Source: Chloroflexota bacterium
GTDB lineage: Bacteria > Chloroflexota > Limnocylindria > Limnocylindrales > CSP1-4
Length of the DNA stretch: 11,134 bases
NCBI GenBank assembly: GCA_021812735.1
Contig: JAKAMV010000237.1
Span: forward strand, 1-11,134
Direction of reading: 5' to 3'
In this document: piece by piece, positions 6,674-11,134 of the stretch
Numbering within the stretch: the first letter of the stretch is position 1
How the letters are laid out: each line of letters starts with the position of its first letter
Program-made: the position numbers and the translations under genes
The notes under the pieces: model-generated
The model's input: only the letters and a program-made list of their open reading frames with translations
What the model was told of the DNA's origin: nothing
Database searches by the model: none

Positions 6674-7581
6674 CCAGTCCGCATCTCGACGTGGCCCGGC
6701 GCCACGACTTCGTGCTGCTCTTCGATGTCACCGATGGCAACCCAAACGGCGACCCCGACGCGGGCAACCTGCCGAGGGTCGATCCTGAGACGATGCAGGG
6801 GCTCGTGACCGACGTGGCCCTGAAGCGCAAGGTGCGCGACTGGGTGGACGCCGCCCGGGGCAGCGAGGGACGCTTCAAGATCTACGTCGAGAGCGGCGAG
6901 GCGCTCAATACCAAGCACCAGCGCGCCTACGACGATCTCGCCATCACGTCGAGCGGGGCCAAGCAGGCGGCCGGCGACGTGGACCGCGCGCGCGCCTGGA
7001 TGTGCACCAACTTCTACGACATCCGCATGTTCGGGGCGGTCATGACGACTGGGGTGAACTGCGGCCAGGTCCGCGGCCCCCTGCAGCTGACGTTCGCGCG
7101 TTCGGTCGATCCGATCATTCCCCTCGATCTCAGCATCACCCGCGTGGCCGTGACCCGCGAAGAGGATCGGACGGTGGCCGTCGCCGAGGAGGGCGGCGAA
7201 GGGACGGGCGGCAAGCGGACCGAGATGGGGCGCAAGGCGCTTGTCCCATACGGGCTGTACATGAGCCACGGCTTCTTCAACCCGCACTTCGCGAGCCAGT
7301 CGGGCGCGTCATCCGAGGATCTGGAACTGTTCTGGCAGGCTCTCCAGCAGATGTGGGACCTCGACCGCTCCTCCGCGCGGGGGATGCTGGCTTGCCAGGG
7401 GCTGTACGTGTTCAGTCACGAGAGCCCGCTCGGCAACGCCCCCGCCCAGCGCCTCTTCGAGCGCGTGCACGTCGCCAGAAAGCCGGGCGTGGACGCCCCG
7501 CGCAGCATCGGCGACTACGTCGTCGAGCTGCACGAGGATGGGCTTCCCGACGGCGTCACGCTGACGCGGTTGGTGCACTGA
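6670..7581 (+). CDS. cas7c: Cas7c (Csd2), backbone subunit of type I-C Cascade
   Basis: Cas7c forms the helical filament that holds the spacer part of the crRNA. The 303-residue product has the signature stretches of Csd2: HDFVLLFDVTDGNPNGDPDA (12-31) followed by GNLPR, then LVTDVALKRKVRDWV (45-59), FYDIRMFGAVM (115-125), GQVRGPLQLTFARSVDPI (132-149) and MGRKALVPYGLYMSHGFFNP (186-205). The start ATG overlaps the cas8c stop (ATGA), with AGGAG at 6657-6661 lying 8 nt upstream. The next gene, cas4, begins 10 nt after the stop. All conserved blocks are present and uninterrupted, and the length is as expected. Confidence 0.96.
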   Translation: MTSPHLDVARRHDFVLLFDVTDGNPNGDPDAGNLPRVDPETMQGLVTDVALKRKVRDWVDAARGSEGRFKIYVESGEALNTKHQRAYDDLAITSSGAKQAAGDVDRARAWMCTNFYDIRMFGAVMTTGVNCGQVRGPLQLTFARSVDPIIPLDLSITRVAVTREEDRTVAVAEEGGEGTGGKRTEMGRKALVPYGLYMSHGFFNPHFASQSGASSEDLELFWQALQQMWDLDRSSARGMLACQGLYVFSHESPLGNAPAQRLFERVHVARKPGVDAPRSIGDYVVELHEDGLPDGVTLTRLVH

Positions 7582-7591
7582 GGCCGGCGCG

Positions 7592-8239
7592 GTGGACGCG
7601 ACGCTCGACACGGAGATTGAGGTCCCAATTTCCGCGCTGGAGCACTGGAGCTACTGTCCTCGCCAGTGCGGGCTGATCCACGTTGAGCAGACCTTCGACG
7701 AGAACCTGTACACGATCCGGGGGCGCTTGGCGCATGAGCGGGTCGACGCCGGGGTGCCGACGTCGGAGGCCGTCGGCACCCGCGTCCTCCGAGCCGTCAC
7801 GCTCTGGTCCGAGCGCCTCGGCCTGCGAGGCAAAGCCGACGTGGTCGAGATGCGCCCGGACGGACCCTACCCCGTGGAGTACAAGGTCGGCCGCCGTGGC
7901 GGGGTCCATGCCGACCTCCAGGTGTGTGCCCAGGGACTCTGCCTCGAAGAGATGCTGGGCATCCCGGTGCCGCGTGGCGCCTTGTTCTATGGCGCCACGC
8001 GGCGGCGACACGAGGTCGTCTTTGACCGGCAGCTCCGCGACCGCACGGAGGCGGCCATCCGGAGTGTTCGGACCATGCTCACGACGCAGTCGCTACCGCC
8101 TGCGCCCAACGACCGGCGCTGCCCGAAGTGTTCGCTCCTGGAGAGCTGTCTGCCGGCCGTGGTGACTGCGCGCGACCGACTGCGCGGCCTCCAAGGCTCG
8201 CTGTTCCGACCATTGGAGCTGGGCGACCCCGATGCGTGA
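7592..8239 (+). CDS. cas4: Cas4 adaptation nuclease (RecB-like, Fe-S)
   Basis: Cas4 works with Cas1-Cas2 to trim prespacers and select those next to a correct PAM. The 215-residue product has the four Fe-S cluster cysteine positions, with candidates at C22/C26 (YCPRQC) and C177, C180, C186 (CPKCSLLESC). RecB-type nuclease residues are H48 (LAHER), D83 (GKADVVE) and E96-x-K98 (VEYKVG), with Q110 in the QxxxY-like region. The GTG start lies 10 nt after cas7c, with GAGG at 7580-7583 overlapping the cas7c stop and 8 nt away. The 3' end overlaps cas1 by 8 nt. Standalone Cas4 between cas7c and cas1 is the standard I-C arrangement. Confidence 0.95.
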   Translation: MDATLDTEIEVPISALEHWSYCPRQCGLIHVEQTFDENLYTIRGRLAHERVDAGVPTSEAVGTRVLRAVTLWSERLGLRGKADVVEMRPDGPYPVEYKVGRRGGVHADLQVCAQGLCLEEMLGIPVPRGALFYGATRRRHEVVFDRQLRDRTEAAIRSVRTMLTTQSLPPAPNDRRCPKCSLLESCLPAVVTARDRLRGLQGSLFRPLELGDPDA

Positions 8240-9263
8240 GCTGCTCAATGTGCTCTACGTGCTGACGCAGGGCGCGGTATTGCACGTCGAGCATGACACC
8301 GTTCGGGTCGAGGTCGAGCACGAGACGCGCCTGCGCGCCCCGCTGCTCCGGCTCAGCGGCATCGTCGTCTTTGGCCGGGTCACCGTCACGCCGTTCCTGA
8401 TCCAACGGTGCGCCGAAGATGGACGCGGCCTCGTCTGGCTCGACGAGCGGGGCCGGTTCAAGGCGCGTGTGGAGGGACGGACGAAGGGGAACGTCCTCTT
8501 GCGTCGGGCGCAACACCTCGCGTTGTCAGATCAGGTCCGATCTGCCGCCATCGCGCGGCAGATCGTCGCGGCCAAGATCCAGAACACGCGACAGGTGCTC
8601 CTGCGCGCTGCTCGGGAGGCCACCTCTGAGAGTGACCGTGAGCTGCTGAGCGCAGCCGCGGCTCGCCTCGCCGACATCCTCGGGCGGCTGCGGGGCGAAC
8701 GAGACATGAACGTCATTCGTGGCGCGGAGGGAGAAGCGGCGCGGGCCTACTTCGGCGTCTTCGGAGCCATGATCCGGGTGGATCGGCTGCTTCTCGCGCC
8801 CGACGGCCGAACGCGCCGACCGCCGCGCGACCGTGCCAATGCGGTGCTCTCGTTTCTGTACGCACTGGTCCGCGCGGAATGCGATGCCGCCCTCGAAGGT
8901 GTGGGCCTCGACCCTCAGGTCGGCTACCTGCACGCGCTGCGACCCGGCCGACCGTCGCTTGCCCTCGACCTCATGGAGGAGCTGCGCGCCGTGCTGGCCG
9001 ATCGACTGGCGATCACCCTCATCAACCGTCGCCAACTCGGAGCCGGCCACTTCGATGTCGGACCCGGTGGCGCGGTATCGCTCACCGATGATGGCCGACG
9101 TGTCGTGATCGTCGCCTACCAGCGGCGCAAAGAGGAGGAAGTGCACCATCGCGTCTTGAAGGCGAAGACCCCCCTCGGCTTGGTGCCGCACATCCAGGCT
9201 CGGCTGCTGGCTCGGCATCTCCGTGGGGACCTGCCGGATTACCCCCCGTTCCTGTATCGCTGA
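8232..9263 (+). CDS. cas1: Cas1 integrase
   Basis: Cas1 inserts new spacers at the leader end of the array as a complex with Cas2. The 343-residue product begins MRELLNVLYVLTQGAVLHVE, the usual N-terminal beta domain. It carries the metal-binding catalytic residues expected for the family: E166 (RGAEGEAARAYF), H234 (GYLHALRPGRPSLALDLMEE) and D246 with E249 in the same stretch. ATG 8232 overlaps the end of cas4 by 8 nt, so translation is probably coupled. The length and motif spacing are normal and nothing suggests inactivation. Confidence 0.97.
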   Translation: MRELLNVLYVLTQGAVLHVEHDTVRVEVEHETRLRAPLLRLSGIVVFGRVTVTPFLIQRCAEDGRGLVWLDERGRFKARVEGRTKGNVLLRRAQHLALSDQVRSAAIARQIVAAKIQNTRQVLLRAAREATSESDRELLSAAAARLADILGRLRGERDMNVIRGAEGEAARAYFGVFGAMIRVDRLLLAPDGRTRRPPRDRANAVLSFLYALVRAECDAALEGVGLDPQVGYLHALRPGRPSLALDLMEELRAVLADRLAITLINRRQLGAGHFDVGPGGAVSLTDDGRRVVIVAYQRRKEEEVHHRVLKAKTPLGLVPHIQARLLARHLRGDLPDYPPFLYR

Positions 9264-9272
9264 GCGTCTGCC

Positions 9273-9563
9273 ATGGAGGTACTCGTCGCGTATGACGTGG
9301 CCACGGACAGCGCGGCCGGTCGGAAGCGGCTGCGCCGAGTCGCCCACGTGTGCGAGGCCCACGGACAGCGCGTGCAGCAGTCGGTGTTCGAGTGCATCCT
9401 CGACGACCTGCAGCTCGAACTGCTGGTCCACCGTCTCGCCCGCGAGATCGCCCCGCAGGAGGACAGTCTGCGCATCTACCGGTTGCTGGAACCGCGGGAA
9501 CGGTATACCCGTGTCCTCGGCCAGACAGTCGCCCACGATCTCCGCGACCCGCTGGTGCTGTGA
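9273..9563 (+). CDS. cas2: Cas2, structural partner of Cas1
   Basis: Cas2 dimers bridge two Cas1 dimers and hold the prespacer during integration. The 96-residue product has the ferredoxin-like fold pattern of the family: a first strand MEVLVAYDVA with the conserved Asp at residue 8, a basic helix (GRKRLRRVAHVC), then RVQQSVFECILDDLQLELL and a terminal strand region SLRIYRLLE. ATG 9273 is 9 nt after the cas1 stop, with only a weak Shine-Dalgarno sequence. It is the last gene of the operon; the leader and array follow directly. Confidence 0.96.
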   Translation: MEVLVAYDVATDSAAGRKRLRRVAHVCEAHGQRVQQSVFECILDDLQLELLVHRLAREIAPQEDSLRIYRLLEPRERYTRVLGQTVAHDLRDPLVL

Positions 9564-9753
9564 TCTGCTCGTGCGCGAACGTCCAGTGATGGCCGAACAA
9601 GTGAGGGTTCCGCGCAGGTGCACCCTGGTGGGGACGCCGTCAGGCAGCTCATTGGGTTCTCTTGCCCACCGCGCCGGCCATGTCGGAGTCGTTCGCTGCC
9701 TCACAATCGCCCTTCCCGAGGCTCCCGGGCCGGATATAGCGGCCGCTGATGCC
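9564..9753 (+). promoter_or_regulatory. CRISPR leader
   Basis: The 190 bp between cas2 and the first repeat contain no convincing gene. The repeats read ...GATTGAAAC toward the right, and in type I-C the leader lies on the opposite side, so this stretch is the leader: it should hold the array promoter and the site where Cas1-Cas2 inserts new spacers. An AT patch GGATATAG (9733-9740 area) followed by the palindrome AGCGGCCGCT lies just before the first repeat. A weak -35-like TTCCCG is 16 nt upstream of TATAGC (9735-9740). The promoter itself is not certain. Confidence 0.6.
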
Positions 9754-10745
9754 CTTGCAGCCGGCAACGTGGCCGGCTGAGGATTGAAACGAGTCGACGC
9801 CGATCGAGTGGCTGTGGCCGTCATGGCTTGCAGCCGGCAACGTGGCCGGCTGAGGATTGAAACGAGTTGTGGTCGCGCTCGCGCACCCTGCGCGCGCAGC
9901 TTGCAGCCGGCAACGTGGCCGGCTGAGGATTGAAACCTGCTCGCGACGCGCAACGAGGGGACCAATGGCCGCGACTTGCAGCCGGCAACGTGGCCGGCTG
10001 AGGATTGAAACAGGACGTGCGCGGTCAGCGCCTCGTCGCCAGCGTGCTTGCAGCCGGCAACGTGGCCGGCTGAGGATTGAAACACGCCTCCGCTCGCAGG
10101 CGGCGTGGTGTACGTCGATCTTGCAGCCGGCAACGTGGCCGGCTGAGGATTGAAACTCCTTTCAGCAGGTCCCCACCATGGGCAGCACGAGGCTTGCAGC
10201 CGGCAACGTGGCCGGCTGAGGATTGAAACTGGATCACAATAGCGCGCAGCGTGCCGTACCGGGCGGCTTGCAGCCGGCAACGTGGCCGGCTGAGGATTGA
10301 AACGCCTCCTACTACGCTCTGCTCCGTGGCTCGCAGGCGGCTTGCAGCCGGCAACGTGGCCGGCTGAGGATTGAAACGTCTTGAGCGCCACCAGGGCGAC
10401 CGGATCGGGATGCTTGCAGCCGGCAACGTGGCCGGCTGAGGATTGAAACAAGTAGTCGGGATAGTGCCACGCCCGCTGGACGAAGACTTGCAGCCGGCAA
10501 CGTGGCCGGCTGAGGATTGAAACCCGAAGTCGTCGTCTTGCCGACGCTGCCTCCGCCCCCTTGCAGCCGGCAACGTGGCCGGCTGAGGATTGAAACTGAG
10601 ATGAGCCTCAACGCATGTCAGCTCCAGATCAGGAGCTTGCAGCCGGCAACGTGGCCGGCTGAGGATTGAAACTCGCCCATGCGGAGGCCGGTAAATGTGA
10701 GGTCGTAGCTTGCAGCCGGCAACGTGGCCGGCTGAGGATTGAAAC

Positions 10746-10783
10746 ACCGCGCCCACGCGGGCGACCCTGCTCACGATCGGGGA
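10746..10783 (+). repeat. Spacer 14, first copy of a duplicated spacer
   Basis: This 38-nt spacer is identical, base for base, to spacer 17 at 10968-11005. Both start ACCGCGCCCACG and end GATCGGGGA. Spacers 15 and 16 lie between the copies. Confidence 0.97.
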
Positions 10784-10967
10784 CTTGCAGCCGGCAACGT
10801 GGCCGGCTGAGGATTGAAACCCGGGAGTGTGACGCGATGCCGCTCTCAGCCGCTGTGCTTGCAGCCGGCAACGTGGCCGGCTGAGGATTGAAACTTCGCG
10901 AACACTCCCGCGCCCGCGCAGATCGCCATGCTTGCAGCCGGCAACGTGGCCGGCTGAGGATTGAAAC

Positions 10968-11005
10968 ACCGCGCCCACGCGGGCGACCCTGCTCACGATC
11001 GGGGA
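10968..11005 (+). repeat. Spacer 17, second copy of the duplicated spacer
   Basis: Identical to spacer 14 over all 38 nt. It is followed by only CTTG of the next repeat before the sequence changes to insertion-element DNA. Confidence 0.97.
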
Positions 11006-11009
11006 CTTG
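11006..11009 (+). repeat. Truncated 18th CRISPR repeat at the insertion junction
   Basis: The bases CTTG match the start of the repeat, then the match ends. If the inserted element begins with TG at 11008, only CT belongs unambiguously to the repeat. Confidence 0.7.
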
Positions 11010-11013
11010 TCGA

Positions 11014-11063
11014 CGCCGGGTGAAAACTGGACACTCCACGCCGGCCGAAACCTGAACACCTCC
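11014..11063. repeat. Two imperfect 25-nt tandem repeats in the insertion-element end
   Basis: Both units begin CGCCGG, share GAAA at positions 9-12 and ACAC near the end. They are probably transposase-binding sites of the IS21-like element. Confidence 0.55.
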
Positions 11064-11121
11064 CGCCGTCGGATTCGGGTTCGGATGGCACCCTCGGGCC
11101 AGCACTGGAAGCCGGCACCGA

Positions 11122-11133
11122 GGGGAGAAGGAG
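11122..11133 (+). promoter_or_regulatory. Ribosome-binding site for a gene starting beyond the window
   Basis: GGGGAGAAGGAG lies at the very right edge. Its position about 115-125 nt inside the presumed IS21-like left end fits the start of the transposase gene istA, which cannot be seen here. Confidence 0.4.
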
Positions 11134-11134
11134 T

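Larger units (their letters stand above)
9754..11005 (+). CRISPR. Type I-C CRISPR array: 17 identical 37-nt repeats, 17 spacers
   Basis: Seventeen perfect copies of a 37-nt repeat start at 9754, 9827, 9900, 9975, 10047, 10120, 10193, 10267, 10341, 10413, 10487, 10560, 10636, 10709, 10784, 10858 and 10931. Each begins CTTGCAGCCGGC and ends GAGGATTGAAAC. Repeat positions 5-12 pair perfectly with 19-26 (CAGCCGGC with GCCGGCTG) around a 6-nt loop, leaving an 11-nt 3' tail, which is the expected 5' handle of a mature I-C crRNA after Cas5c cleavage at the stem base. Spacer lengths in order are 36, 36, 38, 35, 36, 36, 37, 37, 35, 37, 36, 39, 36, 38, 37, 36 and 38. Spacers 14 and 17 are identical. 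No repeat shows decay, and the distal end does not close with a degenerate repeat but runs into an insertion element. Confidence 0.98.
11008..11134 (+). mobile_element. Probable left end of an IS21-family element inserted in the array
   Basis: The sequence begins TGTCGACGCCGGGTGAAAAC, which resembles the TGT-starting ends of IS21-family elements. It contains two imperfect tandem 25-nt units (11014-11038 and 11039-11063; 18 of 25 positions match; GGGTGAAAACTGGACAC and GGCCGAAACCTGAACAC). Multiple short repeats near the ends are a known feature of this family. About 110 bp in, GGGGAGAAGGAG (11122-11133) is a strong ribosome-binding site right at the window edge, where istA would begin. The family call is from pattern recognition; the rest of the element is outside the window. 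Confidence 0.55.

Noticed and set aside
9564..9753. A possible extra small gene (for example an accessory or anti-CRISPR gene) between cas2 and the array.
   Set aside because: No frame here has a start with a ribosome-binding site and a sensible product; its position and the repeat orientation mark it as the leader.
10092..10340. Spacers 5 and 8 share the 12-mer GCTCGCAGGCGG (10092-10103 and 10329-10340).
   Set aside because: In G+C-rich spacers compared over all pairs and offsets, one such match can arise by chance, and the rest of the two spacers differ.
10025..11059. A minus-strand open frame through the array encoding a repeating QSSAGHVAGCK-type peptide.
   Set aside because: The peptide repeat is just the CRISPR repeat translated; it is not a repeat protein.

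Overview
The window is a G+C-rich stretch of bacterial DNA carrying one complete subtype I-C CRISPR-Cas locus (cas3, cas5c, cas8c, cas7c, cas4, cas1, cas2, then an array), flanked on both sides by insertion-sequence material. The host cannot be named from the sequence. The strong G/C bias at third codon positions, the compact gene spacing and the mix of ATG, GTG and TTG starts point to a high-G+C bacterium, not an archaeon or a low-G+C Firmicute.

Layout. 1-448: on the minus strand, a small putative ribbon-helix-helix/coiled-coil protein gene that runs off the left edge. Facing it on the plus strand are the last 27 codons of an unidentified gene ending at 86. 453-470: an AT-rich direct repeat immediately upstream of the minus-strand gene. 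653-1920: an IS3-family element with 24-bp terminal inverted repeats, orfA, and an orfB broken by a frameshift. 2064-9563: the cas operon, all on the plus strand. 9564-9753: a gene-free leader. 9754-11005: a CRISPR array of 17 identical 37-nt repeats and 17 spacers. From about 11008: the array stops inside an 18th repeat and runs into what looks like the left end of an IS21-family element, with a Shine-Dalgarno sequence at the window edge for a gene outside the window.

How the genes work together (family knowledge). Cas5c cuts the pre-crRNA at the base of the repeat hairpin and stays in the Cascade complex with Cas8c, Cas7c copies and the small subunit Cas11c. Type I-C has no cas6, and none is present here. 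Cas11c is not a separate gene; it is made from an internal start inside cas8c, and this window shows a very clear one (GGAGG, 5-nt spacer, in-frame ATG at 6233). Cas3 degrades the target. Cas4, Cas1 and Cas2 acquire spacers. The genes are tightly packed (ATGA overlap of cas8c/cas7c, 8-nt overlap of cas4/cas1, 3-10 nt gaps elsewhere, 41 nt between cas3 and cas5c), as expected for one transcript. All expected catalytic motifs are intact, so the system looks functional.

I found no new system here. The points worth a second look are the internal Cas11c start, the spacer duplicated exactly near the distal end (spacers 14 and 17), the IS insertion that truncates or splits the array, the leader-proximal spacer that encodes a peptide resembling plasmid/phage helicase ATPases, and the left-edge regulator-like gene with its AT-rich repeat.
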